A stretch of 64,000 bases of DNA. Origin: Alistipes sp. (GTDB taxonomy: Bacteria > Bacteroidota > Bacteroidia > Bacteroidales > Rikenellaceae). The translations under genes were made by a program, and so were the position numbers. The stretch lies in contig JAFQAN010000027.1 in NCBI GenBank assembly GCA_017416915.1, forward strand, positions 62,001-126,000, written 5' to 3'. The notes beneath the pieces were generated by a model that saw only the letters and a list, made by a program, of their open reading frames with translations, was not told the DNA's origin and ran no database searches. This document shows, piece by piece, positions 8,230 to 16,415 of the stretch (within the stretch, counting starts at the first letter, position 1; each line of letters opens with the position of its first letter).

Positions 8230-8256
8230 ACTTCGTTAGGTTTCGACCTACGAAGT
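8230..8256 (-). promoter_or_regulatory. Inverted repeat directly upstream of radC
   Basis: ACTTCGTTAGGT-TTCG-ACCTACGAAGT (12-base and 11-base arms with one bulged T). It lies eight bases from the radC start codon (8219-8221). No T run follows on the minus strand, so it is not a clear terminator for rnc. It could be an operator or a 5'-leader hairpin. Confidence 0.55.
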
Positions 8257-8333
8257 TACTCAAAAATATCGAAATGTGAAAGTGATGCGGTAAAAAAGCG
8301 CTCTATTTAGTGCAACAACCAATAGACCAGCTC

Positions 8334-9137
8334 TTAGCAGCTCTTGTCGTGTGCGCTCCTATCGAGCTTGTCGAGCTTATCCAAGAGGCGCGCACTCGCC
8401 TCGTCGTCGGGCGTTACCGACTGCGATTGCGACACCGAGAACGACGCCTGCTGCTCGGCAGCCTTCTTCGAGTCGCCCGCGCCATGACCTACGGGGATGC
8501 CATCGACATAGACGGTCGAGACGAAGCCCAGATGGGAGGGTGAAGAGTTATCGTTCGTGGTACGAAACTCAACAGAATAGTGATTTTTCTGACACCACTC
8601 GATAAGGCGGCTCTTAAAGTCGGTCTCCGACATAAGCACATCATCGAGGTTCAGATAGCGACCAAATATATCATTGATAAGCAGACGGTTAGCAAAGTCG
8701 TAACCCATATCTAAGTAGATGGCACCCATCATCGCCTCGAAGGCGTCGCCGTAGATATGTTTCTGCGTAATATTGCCCGTAGCATGCGAGATGACGTGTC
8801 TATCGAGACCAATTTTTGAGGCTATCGAATTGAGCGACTGACGCGACACAATCTTCGAGCGTATCTGCGTCATAAAGCCCTCGTCGCGGTCCGCAAATTC
8901 GATAAATAGAAAGTCCGAAGTTATGCTCTCGATAACCGCATCGCCCAAAAATTCGAGACGCTCGTTGTTGATATGGCGACCATCGCCAATATCGACAGAT
9001 GCCGACTTATGGATAAGGGCAAGTTTATAGAGTTCGATATTGTGCGGAATGAAGCCAAACATATCGTCAATGGCACAGTAGAAGTGCCTATCCTGACCGA
9101 AACGACGGCGTACGAAACGACGCAATGAATTAAACAT
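8334..9137 (-). CDS. rnc: Ribonuclease III
   Basis: 267 residues, with the family signature NNERLEFLGDAVIES and the second acidic motif GDAFEAMMGAIYLD, giving the metal-binding catalytic residues. The C-terminal dsRNA-binding domain spans roughly residues 168-235 (FKSRLIEWCQKNHY ... GDSKKAAEQQA). About 30 extra residues rich in Ser/Asp/Lys follow it. It processes rRNA and cleaves double-stranded RNA. It is the third gene of the acpP-fabF-rnc operon and starts 26 bases after fabF. Confidence 0.97.
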   Translation of the reverse strand: MFNSLRRFVRRRFGQDRHFYCAIDDMFGFIPHNIELYKLALIHKSASVDIGDGRHINNERLEFLGDAVIESITSDFLFIEFADRDEGFMTQIRSKIVSRQSLNSIASKIGLDRHVISHATGNITQKHIYGDAFEAMMGAIYLDMGYDFANRLLINDIFGRYLNLDDVLMSETDFKSRLIEWCQKNHYSVEFRTTNDNSSPSHLGFVSTVYVDGIPVGHGAGDSKKAAEQQASFSVSQSQSVTPDDEASARLLDKLDKLDRSAHDKSC

Positions 9138-9163
9138 AACTAACCTCCGAGACTAAAAAAAGA

Positions 9164-10414
9164 TTAACGCTCCACGCTGCGGAAGATTACCGTAGAGTTG
9201 TGTCCGCCAAAGCCAAACGTATTGCTCAGCGCAGCCGCAACCTTGCGCTTGCGCGCAACACCCAACGTCAGGTCGAGAGCTGGATTAACCTCTTCATCGA
9301 GGTTTTCGACATTGATTGTAGGAGGCACGACACCACGCGAGATAGCCATCACACACGCCAATGCCTCGATGGCGGCAGCAGCACCCAAGAGGTGTCCTGT
9401 CATAGACTTTGTTGAAGAGATGCTTATCTGGGGCAGAGCCTCGCCAAACACGGCTTCCAGCGCCTTCAACTCGGCAACATCGCCCAGAGGCGTAGATGTG
9501 CCGTGAACATTGATATAGTCAATCTCGGAGGGCTGCATACCTGCATCATCCAACGCCTCCTGCATCGACAAAATAGCACCCGCACCCTCGGGATGGGGAG
9601 CTGTCATATGGTATGCATCGGCAGACATACCGCCACCTGCAACCTCACAATATATCTTAGCACCACGCTTTACGGCGTGTTCGTACTCCTCCAACACAAG
9701 GGCGCCCGCACCCTCGCCCATAACAAAGCCGTCGCGGTCCTTGTCGAAGGGGCGCGAAGCGTGTTCGGGGTCATCGTTGCGCGTCGAGAGTGCCTGCATT
9801 GAGCTAAATCCTCCGACACCTGCCTGGATGATAGGGGCCTCCGAGCCTCCCGTAACGACCATATCTGCCTTGCCCAAGCGGATAAGCGTAAAGGCGTCGA
9901 TAAGAGCGTGGTTAGACGAAGCACACGCCGACGTTACGCTGTAATTGGGACCCATAAAGCCATACTTCATAGCTATATGCCCAGCAGCGAGGTCGGCAAT
10001 CATTCGTGGTACAAAAAATGGACTAAACCGAGGGAGTTCTCCTCCCTTGGCGTAGTCCATACATTCGTTAAAATAGGTCTCGATACCGCCCACACCCGAA
10101 CTCCACACAACACCTACACGACGGCGATTGACATCGTCGCCGAGCTGTGCGTCGGCAACAGCCTCTGAGGCTGCTACAAGAGCAAACTGGGCAAAACGGT
10201 CGTACTTACGTACCTCCTTACGGTCGAAGTATCGCGACCAATCATAATTCTTGACCTCGCAAGCGAAACGTACCTTGAAGTTAGAGGCGTCGAAATTGGT
10301 AATAGGAGCAGCTCCGCTGACACCCGCTTCAAGATTGGCGAAATACTCTTCGATACAATCTCCTAACGGGTTAATAGTGCCAATGCCTGTTACAACAACT
10401 CTACGCAGTTCCAT
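9164..10414 (-). CDS. fabF: 3-oxoacyl-[acyl-carrier-protein] synthase II
   Basis: 416 residues, full-length KAS II. It starts MELRRVVVTGIGTINPLG. The Cys-His-His triad is visible: VTSACASSNHAL (Cys), NVHGTSTPLGD (His) and MTGHLLGAAAAIEAL (His). It condenses malonyl-ACP with acyl-ACP in fatty-acid elongation. It lies 56 bases after acpP. Confidence 0.97.
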   Translation of the reverse strand: MELRRVVVTGIGTINPLGDCIEEYFANLEAGVSGAAPITNFDASNFKVRFACEVKNYDWSRYFDRKEVRKYDRFAQFALVAASEAVADAQLGDDVNRRRVGVVWSSGVGGIETYFNECMDYAKGGELPRFSPFFVPRMIADLAAGHIAMKYGFMGPNYSVTSACASSNHALIDAFTLIRLGKADMVVTGGSEAPIIQAGVGGFSSMQALSTRNDDPEHASRPFDKDRDGFVMGEGAGALVLEEYEHAVKRGAKIYCEVAGGGMSADAYHMTAPHPEGAGAILSMQEALDDAGMQPSEIDYINVHGTSTPLGDVAELKALEAVFGEALPQISISSTKSMTGHLLGAAAAIEALACVMAISRGVVPPTINVENLDEEVNPALDLTLGVARKRKVAAALSNTFGFGGHNSTVIFRSVER

Positions 10415-10470
10415 TTCAAAAGTACCTCCTTCTTTATAAAATCTCGCTGTGCGAGCGAATGAATTATCTA

Positions 10471-10704
10471 TTACTTGTGAGCCTCGATGTAGTTGATAGC
10501 ATCGCCAACAGTGGTGATCTTCTCAGCATCTGCATCGGGAATCTGAAGATCGAAAGCCTTCTCAAACTCCATGATAAGCTCTACCTGATCCAGTGAATCG
10601 GCACCAAGGTGTGCAGTGAAGCTTGCTTCGGGTACTACCTCTGACTCCTTAACGCCCAACTTGTCAACGATAATCTCGACAACTTTTGACTGAATTTCTG
10701 ACAT
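10471..10704 (-). CDS. acpP: Acyl carrier protein
   Basis: 77 residues, acidic, with the phosphopantetheine attachment motif [10 protein letters not shown] (Ser37). It carries the growing acyl chain in type II fatty-acid synthesis. It is the first gene of acpP-fabF-rnc. A TATTTTTG box (10792-10799, minus strand) about 88 bases upstream is a plausible -7 element. Confidence 0.97.
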   Translation of the reverse strand: MSEIQSKVVEIIVDKLGVKESEVVPEASFTAHLGADSLDQVELIMEFEKAFDLQIPDADAEKITTVGDAINYIEAHK

Positions 10705-10791
10705 AATAAATAAGTTTTAGTTAAACATTATAGTAGTAAATAAATTTCTACCGTAACGACCCGTGCAACATTTTTTTTGCTTGGGACGGTA

Positions 10792-10820
10792 CAAAAATAA
10801 CACTTTTTTTATTATCTTTG
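10792..10820. promoter_or_regulatory. Divergent promoter region between acpP and pepE
   Basis: Minus strand: TATTTTTG (10792-10799) facing acpP. Plus strand: TATCTTTG (10813-10820) facing pepE. The two -7-type boxes lie back to back 13 bases apart, so the polymerase sites must overlap. Neither has an ideal TTTG at 19 bases. Confidence 0.5.
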
Positions 10821-10890
10821 ACATTATGACGCAAAATTTTTATCGCCGATTTTAGACAATATATATTAACTAATTAATAATGTGAGCCTT

Positions 10891-11604
10891 ATGAATTTAC
10901 TACTTATTTCCAATTCCACCAATGCTGGTGAGGCGTACTTGAAGTACCCTATCGCCGAGATTGCAAAGACACTTAAAGGCGTTACGGAGGTTGTCTTCAT
11001 TCCATACGCTGCCGTTACCTTCTCCTACGACGAGTACGAGCGCAAGGTGCAGGAGCGCTTCGACGAGATAGGCATCCGCGTACGCTCGGTACACCACGCA
11101 CTCAACAAGCGCAACTTCGTGCGCCACGCACAGGCGATAGTCATCGGCGGTGGCAACACCTTCGCTCTGCTCAAAAAGATGCAGGAGGAGGACCTGCTCG
11201 ATATGATATATCGTCGCGTCAAGGCGGGCATCCCCTACGTGGGTTGGTCGGCTGGTAGCAACGTTACGTGTCCCACTATCTGCACCACCAACGATATGCC
11301 CATCGTTCAGCCGCAGTCGTTCCGCGCCATCGGTTTAGTGCCGTTCCAGATTAACCCCCACTACCTCGACGCCAACCCCGCAGGACACGCTGGCGAGACA
11401 CGCGAACAGCGTATATTGGAGTACTTGGAGGCAAACCGCAGCCGCTACGTAGTGGGTCTTCGCGAGGGCTGTATGCTCCGTCTGCAAGAGGACCGCATCG
11501 AGCTTATCGGTAGCCGTCCTATGCGCATCTTCCGCAAGGGTACGAAGACCTACGAGGTGCAGCCTGGCGAGAATATCGACTTTCTTATCAAGCGCAACAA
11601 GTAG
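10891..11604 (+). CDS. pepE: Alpha-aspartyl dipeptidase (peptidase E, S51)
   Basis: 237 residues from ATG 10891; a GTG at 10882 is also in frame, but MNLLLISNSTNAGEAYL is the standard start and puts the nucleophile at Ser120, the position known in E. coli PepE. The motif is YVGWSAGSN, followed by AIGLVPFQINPHYLD with the catalytic His region. It hydrolyses Asp-Xaa dipeptides in the cytoplasm. It is followed after three bases by the YraN-type gene. Confidence 0.95.
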   Translation: MNLLLISNSTNAGEAYLKYPIAEIAKTLKGVTEVVFIPYAAVTFSYDEYERKVQERFDEIGIRVRSVHHALNKRNFVRHAQAIVIGGGNTFALLKKMQEEDLLDMIYRRVKAGIPYVGWSAGSNVTCPTICTTNDMPIVQPQSFRAIGLVPFQINPHYLDANPAGHAGETREQRILEYLEANRSRYVVGLREGCMLRLQEDRIELIGSRPMRIFRKGTKTYEVQPGENIDFLIKRNK

Positions 11605-11607
11605 CAG

Positions 11608-11964
11608 ATGCCACATAGCACCACACATATAGGCTCCCGAGGCGAGGAGCTGGCTGTGGAGTGGTTGCGCCGCGAGGGATTTTACATCGTCGAGCGCAAC
11701 TGGCGAATCGACTATTACGAGGTGGATATTATCGCCCAACGATGGGACACGATACACTTTGTGGAGGTGAAGACCCGCCACGAGGGAGGCTGGCAGTCGT
11801 CATTCGATAGCATCAACGAGCAGAAGATACGCTCGATGCGTCGTACGGCTGCGGCATATCGTGCCATAAACCATCTACCCCACCTCGTTCAGTTTGACCT
11901 TATATCCATCGTCGAGCGTAACGATGGCAGCCACACCTTGGATTATACCGAAAATATAATCTAA
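11608..11964 (+). CDS. YraN/UPF0102 family protein
   Basis: 118 residues, full length. It has the family pattern GSRGEELAVEWLRREGF, NWR, the endonuclease-like VDIIAQRWDTIHFVEVKTR (a degenerate nuclease core; the usual GEIDIIA reads YEVDIIA) and a C-terminal FDLISI strand. The restriction-endonuclease-like fold suggests DNA processing, but the role is unknown. It is cotranscribed with pepE, three bases apart. Confidence 0.93.
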   Translation: MPHSTTHIGSRGEELAVEWLRREGFYIVERNWRIDYYEVDIIAQRWDTIHFVEVKTRHEGGWQSSFDSINEQKIRSMRRTAAAYRAINHLPHLVQFDLISIVERNDGSHTLDYTENII

Positions 11965-12011
11965 GAGGCGGCTTGCGTAGGGTAAATGTTGTATATAGCA
12001 CATTTTTTTTG

Positions 12012-12019
12012 TACCTTTG
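12012..12019 (+). promoter_or_regulatory. -7 box of waaA
   Basis: TACCTTTG 24 bases before the waaA ATG, with GTTG (11988-11991) 20 bases upstream in the -33 position. Confidence 0.6.
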
Positions 12020-12043
12020 TAACAAAACCAAAACAGTTTTCGG

Positions 12044-13282
12044 ATGGGTCTATATAATATTGGTATGTATCTCTACCAAAAGGCTATTGGCGTTGCCTCG
12101 CTGCGCAGCACAAAAGCCCGACAGTGGAGAGATGGTCGTCGCGGCATCTTCGAGCGTCTTAGCCAAAGTATTGGCGACAGCGACCGCATAGTATGGGTAC
12201 ACTGTGCCTCACTCGGCGAGTTCGAGCAGGGACGCCCTATCATTGAGCGTATCCGCGAACAACGCCCCGACCTGAAAATATTGCTTACATTCTTCTCGCC
12301 GTCGGGCTACGAGATACGCAAGAACTATACGGGAGCAGACTACATCTTCTACCTACCTATTGACCGTAAGCGCTATGCCCGTCGCTTTTTGGATATAGTC
12401 AAACCCGAGGTGGCGATATTTATCAAGTACGAGTTTTGGCTCAACTACCTCAGCGAGCTGCGCCGCCGCAAGATAGCGACCTACGTGGTGTCGGCAATAT
12501 TCCGCCGCGACTCGATATTTTTCCGTCCTTGGGGCGGTGCGTGGCGCAAAGCACTAACTACCTTTACCACGCTCTTCGTGCAGAACGAGGAGTCGAAGGC
12601 GCTGCTTGGCGAGCTACAAATGAGAAACGTCATTGTTGCAGGAGATACACGTTTCGACCGTGTGGCGGCCATTGCTAAGGCTGCAAAGAGGGTCGAGATA
12701 GTCGAACGCTTCCGTGGCGATAGTCAGCTCTTTGTTGCAGGCTCGACGTGGGGTCCCGACGAGGAAATTCTCATCGAACTTATAAACGACAACCCCTCGA
12801 TACGCTTTGTTGTAGCTCCGCACGAGATGGACCAGACGCGCATAAAACACATCATCGACTCGGTGCGTGGTGGCGCTATAAGATACACACAAACCGACGA
12901 ACATACCAAGTTCGACGCTACGCAGGTACTCATCCTTGATACGGTGGGAATACTATCGTCGGTATATGGCTACGCTCGTTGGTCGTATATTGGCGGCGGC
13001 TTCGGCGTGGGCATACACAACACATTGGAGGCGGCGACATTTGGTCTGCCTATCGCCTTTGGACCGAAGTATCAGAAGTTTAAGGAGGCCCGCGATATGG
13101 TGGCACTTGGCGCTGCACAGAGTATTAGGAGTGCCGAAGAGCTAAAAGCGTGGTTTAAGCCGCTACGCGACGATGCCGACCACCTTGCCGCTACAAGCCG
13201 CAAGGCCAAGGAATATACGGAGCGCAACCTCGGAGCCACGGAGCTGATATGCAACGAAGTACTCAAAGGAGTAAGCAGATAG
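12044..13282 (+). CDS. waaA: 3-deoxy-D-manno-octulosonic acid (Kdo) transferase
   Basis: 412 residues, normal for KdtA/WaaA. The N-terminal GT-B half has WVHCASLGEFEQGRPIIERIR (Glu of the active site) and a membrane-contacting N-terminal helix; the C-terminal half has FVAGSTWGPDEE, FVVAPHEMDQTRI and GGGFGVGIHNTLEAATFGLPIAFGP. It transfers Kdo to lipid IVA at the inner membrane in LPS biosynthesis. It ends 12 bases before composite element 2. Confidence 0.96.
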   Translation: MGLYNIGMYLYQKAIGVASLRSTKARQWRDGRRGIFERLSQSIGDSDRIVWVHCASLGEFEQGRPIIERIREQRPDLKILLTFFSPSGYEIRKNYTGADYIFYLPIDRKRYARRFLDIVKPEVAIFIKYEFWLNYLSELRRRKIATYVVSAIFRRDSIFFRPWGGAWRKALTTFTTLFVQNEESKALLGELQMRNVIVAGDTRFDRVAAIAKAAKRVEIVERFRGDSQLFVAGSTWGPDEEILIELINDNPSIRFVVAPHEMDQTRIKHIIDSVRGGAIRYTQTDEHTKFDATQVLILDTVGILSSVYGYARWSYIGGGFGVGIHNTLEAATFGLPIAFGPKYQKFKEARDMVALGAAQSIRSAEELKAWFKPLRDDADHLAATSRKAKEYTERNLGATELICNEVLKGVSR

Positions 13283-13293
13283 GAGTTGCGGGG

Positions 13294-13479
13294 CTGAGAA
13301 TGACTGCGGGCTGAGAATGGCTAAGAAAGACTAAGAAAGACTGAGAATGACTGAGAATGACTGAGAATGACTGAGAATGACTGAGAATGGCTGAGAATGG
13401 CTGAGAAAGACTGAGAAAGACTGAGAAAGACTGAGAACACCCCTCGGAATGTACGTTTAAGTACTATCCCGAGGGGTGT
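13294..13479. repeat. Composite element 2: 10-bp array plus hairpin
   Basis: Just after the waaA stop lie about 14 units of CTGAGAATGA/CTGAGAAAGA (13294-13438), the reverse complement of the 10-bp repeat seen in the other composite elements. They lead into a hairpin pairing 13437-13447 with 13469-13479 (ACACCCCTCGG, perfect) around ATGTACGTTTAAGTACTAT; the apex is GTAC-TTAAAC-GTAC when read on the minus strand. There is no 8-bp array here. ACTTTTTGGTAGTGCCGCAG follows and leads into the 130-bp tandem units. Confidence 0.85.
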
Positions 13480-13490
13480 TACTTTTTGGT

Positions 13491-13908
13491 AGTGCCGCAG
13501 ATTGCGACTTACCACAACAAGTCTAAATTTTTGTCAGAAGTTGTGAGATGTGGCGCTATCCCGAAAACTGACTGGATGGGGGTGTACTTGGCGTACATCC
13601 CCATTCAGGCAGATGAGGGTAGTGCCGCAGATTGCGACTTACCACAACAAGTCCAAATTTTTGTCAGAAGTTGTGAGATGTGGTGCTATCCCGAAAACTG
13701 ACTGGATGGGGGTGTACTTGGCGTACATCCCCATTCAGGTAGATGAGGGTAGTGCCGCAGATTGCGACTTACCACAATAAGTCCAAATTTTTGTCAGAAG
13801 TTGTGAGATGTGGTGCTATCCCGAAAACTGACTGGATGGGGGTGTACTTGGCGTACATCCCCATTCAGGCAGATGAGGGTAGTGCCGCAGATTGCGACTT
13901 ATCACAAA
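13491..13908. repeat. Tandem array of a 130-bp unit (three full copies plus a fragment)
   Basis: Units begin at 13491, 13621, 13751 and 13881 (partial), each starting AGTGCCGCAGATTGCGACTT, with an exact 130-base period and only a few substitutions. Every unit contains CTGGATGGGGGTGTAC-TTGGC-GTACATCCCCATTCAG, a hairpin of the same GTAC-apex class, together with TTACCACAACAAG and TTGTCAGAAGTTGTGAG, which match the terminal repeats of the other elements. The array ends directly at the stop codon of subtilase D. This looks like recent tandem amplification of one element. Confidence 0.9.
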
Positions 13909-13910
13909 AA

Positions 13911-15878
13911 TTATAAGAAACCCTGAGGTGCCGAATTACCCTCTCTTACGATGAGCGCAAATTGTGTCTCGATATACTTACCACCGATAGTATCATCATC
14001 GCCCTGTATCTTGCCACCTGCGATAAAGCCAATGGTAATAAGGGCGCATCCTGGCTTGGTACAGTGAATCTTCAAGAGGTTATTTGCCGTAATTGAAGTT
14101 TCGCCGATGATACCCAACTTCTCGCGCACGTCATCTGCAATAGTAAAGTCCTGACGCACAGCTCTCATCGACAGTTTACCATCTCCAAGATAGCTATTAA
14201 GTGCTATCGAAGCGTCTGTATTTAGCGGCACGGGGATACACTTCGTACCACGTATCGCCATCAGCGTACGATAGGCATCAACCATACCTGTACCCATCTT
14301 ACCCTGATACTTTTTAAGGCTCACACGCTCACCCGTGGGCGTATCGTGATAACCCATAAGCACATCATCGATGTTGTTTACCGACGTGAGAAGCATCGCA
14401 TTAAGCTCGGCAGTGGTAAACTTATAGCCATTATCCAAAGCGTACGACAGGGCTAATGCCGCGATGCCCGACACGTGAGGACAAGCCATAGATGTTCCCT
14501 CGGCATAGCCGTACTGATTGCCTGGAAGTGTCGAAAGGATACGTCCCGACTCATAGCCGAGGTCCTTCTCTCCGCCAGGGGCAGCGATATTACAGCCCTT
14601 ATCATAGTTGGTATATGCCGTAGGAAGGCCATCGGGACCAAATGCCGTAACTGCAATATACTCGTTATAGGCACTTGGATAACCTGCCGCATCGACACCA
14701 TCATTACCAGCAGCGAAGATGACAATACCGCCATCCATCGCCGCGCAGTTACTCTTCTCGACGAAATATTTAATCGCCTCGTACTCAACTTGCAACAAAC
14801 GCTTGAAATCGGCATCACTATTTATACCGCTCACATAGGGCGAGAAGCACCACGAACACTGCAACACCGAAGCGCCCATATCTGCCGCATAGAGAATGGC
14901 GTTTGCCACACCCTCATAATCCGCCTCTACGTTATTCGAGAAGACCTGACACGATATCATACGTACGCCATCACCCTTGCCCGTGCCGCCAGCAACACCG
15001 CTGACGCCGATACCATTGTTGTTGGTAGCCGCGACAATACCTGCTACGTGAGTGCCATGACCCTGGTCATTGGGTCTATCCCACGATACGGGGCCATTGG
15101 CAGAGAAGTTGTAGCCATGGACATCGTCCACATAGCCATTATTATCATCATCGACACCCTCGACGCCATCTGCCTCGGCCTGATTTACCCACATATTATC
15201 TTTGAGGTCCTCGTGCGTATAGTCCACACCCTCATCGACAACGGCGACAATAACATCGGAACGACCAGCCGTAAGCGCCCAAGCGGCATCTACATTGGCA
15301 TCAGCTCCAACCTTCGCCGTAGGAAAAATCTCGGTATTACCCGTATTCTTATAGTTCCACTGCAAAGGCAGCTTCGGGTCGTCGAAGCGGAACTCCTCGG
15401 CACGAGTGGTCGCCACGTACGACACATTGGATGGAGTAATCTCCACCTCGGGCAGCTGCGACTCTACAATAAATTGAACACGGCTAACAGATTGCAACGA
15501 TGCAAACTGCATAGCAACCCTATTTACATCTACCTTTTCCTCGAAACGTACGACGTACCAACGGTCCAAACCGTACGCCTTACGACGCTCGACATCGCAA
15601 ACCATATCGATAGCATGCTCAACAGCAGAGGCTCCCAACTGCGTAGCCATATCTGACAACGCATTGGGCATACCGCTATCTATTGCCAATACCGTCTGAG
15701 GGTCCACATAGACCAACAACGCATCATCGTTGCTCACAACTGGCGTGTTAAGAATCTTGCCAACCGAAGCATCAACCTCAGCACTCTCTACGGACTCTAC
15801 ATCTGCCGTACACGAAACTATCGATAGCAGTGCGCCGAAGAGACAGCATCTTAAAATACTACTATTCATAGACTTCAT
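13911..15878 (-). CDS. Subtilase-family (S8) lipoprotein protease D
   Basis: 655 residues. A lipoprotein signal ends SIVSC (Cys23) and an acidic linker follows (ADVESVESAE), consistent with a surface-exported Bacteroidota lipoprotein. Residues about 55-140 form an I9-like propeptide (YGLDRWYVVRF ... VSRVQF). The S8 domain is complete: Asp215 (VVDEGVD), His274 (GHGTHVAG), oxyanion Asn392 (FAAGND) and Ser463 (GTSMACPHVSG). A C-terminal beta domain of about 130 residues ends in GFL. Last gene of the locus, eight bases after lipocalin c; unlike its paralogues it has no lipocalin gene after it. Substrate unknown. Confidence 0.92.
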   Translation of the reverse strand: MKSMNSSILRCCLFGALLSIVSCTADVESVESAEVDASVGKILNTPVVSNDDALLVYVDPQTVLAIDSGMPNALSDMATQLGASAVEHAIDMVCDVERRKAYGLDRWYVVRFEEKVDVNRVAMQFASLQSVSRVQFIVESQLPEVEITPSNVSYVATTRAEEFRFDDPKLPLQWNYKNTGNTEIFPTAKVGADANVDAAWALTAGRSDVIVAVVDEGVDYTHEDLKDNMWVNQAEADGVEGVDDDNNGYVDDVHGYNFSANGPVSWDRPNDQGHGTHVAGIVAATNNNGIGVSGVAGGTGKGDGVRMISCQVFSNNVEADYEGVANAILYAADMGASVLQCSWCFSPYVSGINSDADFKRLLQVEYEAIKYFVEKSNCAAMDGGIVIFAAGNDGVDAAGYPSAYNEYIAVTAFGPDGLPTAYTNYDKGCNIAAPGGEKDLGYESGRILSTLPGNQYGYAEGTSMACPHVSGIAALALSYALDNGYKFTTAELNAMLLTSVNNIDDVLMGYHDTPTGERVSLKKYQGKMGTGMVDAYRTLMAIRGTKCIPVPLNTDASIALNSYLGDGKLSMRAVRQDFTIADDVREKLGIIGETSITANNLLKIHCTKPGCALITIGFIAGGKIQGDDDTIGGKYIETQFALIVREGNSAPQGFL

Positions 15879-15886
15879 ACGTTTTT

Positions 15887-16384
15887 TTACAAGAATCTCT
15901 CACCAGAAGCGGCACGTGTTTCAGTAGCCTCCGCCTTAACATCCTCGGGGATAATGGTGCGTGCATAGACCGATGTTAGAGATACATCCTCCTGGCTGTG
16001 CAGCGTGAGGTTGGAGCCATCCGACGACACCGCGCCCTTGTAGGCACACTTCCAATTCTCGCCGTCGGCATAGCTACCCGTAAGGATGTCGTTCGACACC
16101 GAATAAGTACCCGTATAAAGCTCATAGTTAAGCGTATAGAGACGCTGATACATCTCGAAAGAGCCATCCTCCTTGAAGTCGATATATATATCGAAATACT
16201 CCGTGTTTTCGCCGTCAAACGATACTATGCGCCACTGATTTACAATATCCTTTGCCAAGCCATCGGTCGATGGTGTAGGTGTAGGTGTGGGTGTGGGGTC
16301 ATCGTCTGCGCCGCTCTTATCCTTACAGCCGACAAGCGCAAGAGCGAGAAGCGCCACGAGCGACCAAATCTTAAAGTTTTTCAT
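15887..16384 (-). CDS. Lipocalin-like small lipoprotein c
   Basis: 165 residues. Lipobox ALVGC (Cys20), then KDKSGADDD and a PTPTPTP linker. The mature domain (WRIVSFDGENTEYFDIYIDF, KEDGSFEMYQRL, GTYSVSNDILTGSY, LTLHSQEDVSLTSVY) has the repeated strand pattern of Bacteroidota lipocalin-like domains and ends ERFL. It lies 31 bases after subtilase C and eight before subtilase D, so it is translated with both. The closest relatives I can see are lipoproteins a and b in this locus. Role unknown; a ligand-binding or protease-partner function is a hypothesis only. Confidence 0.82.
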   Translation of the reverse strand: MKNFKIWSLVALLALALVGCKDKSGADDDPTPTPTPTPSTDGLAKDIVNQWRIVSFDGENTEYFDIYIDFKEDGSFEMYQRLYTLNYELYTGTYSVSNDILTGSYADGENWKCAYKGAVSSDGSNLTLHSQEDVSLTSVYARTIIPEDVKAEATETRAASGERFL

Positions 16385-16415
16385 ATCTTATAGTTTTATT
16401 TTCGTTAGTACTCTT

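Noticed and set aside
13294..13908. Possible CRISPR array
   Set aside because: The 10-bp units have no spacers, the 130-bp units are near-identical throughout with no variable spacers, and no cas gene is present.
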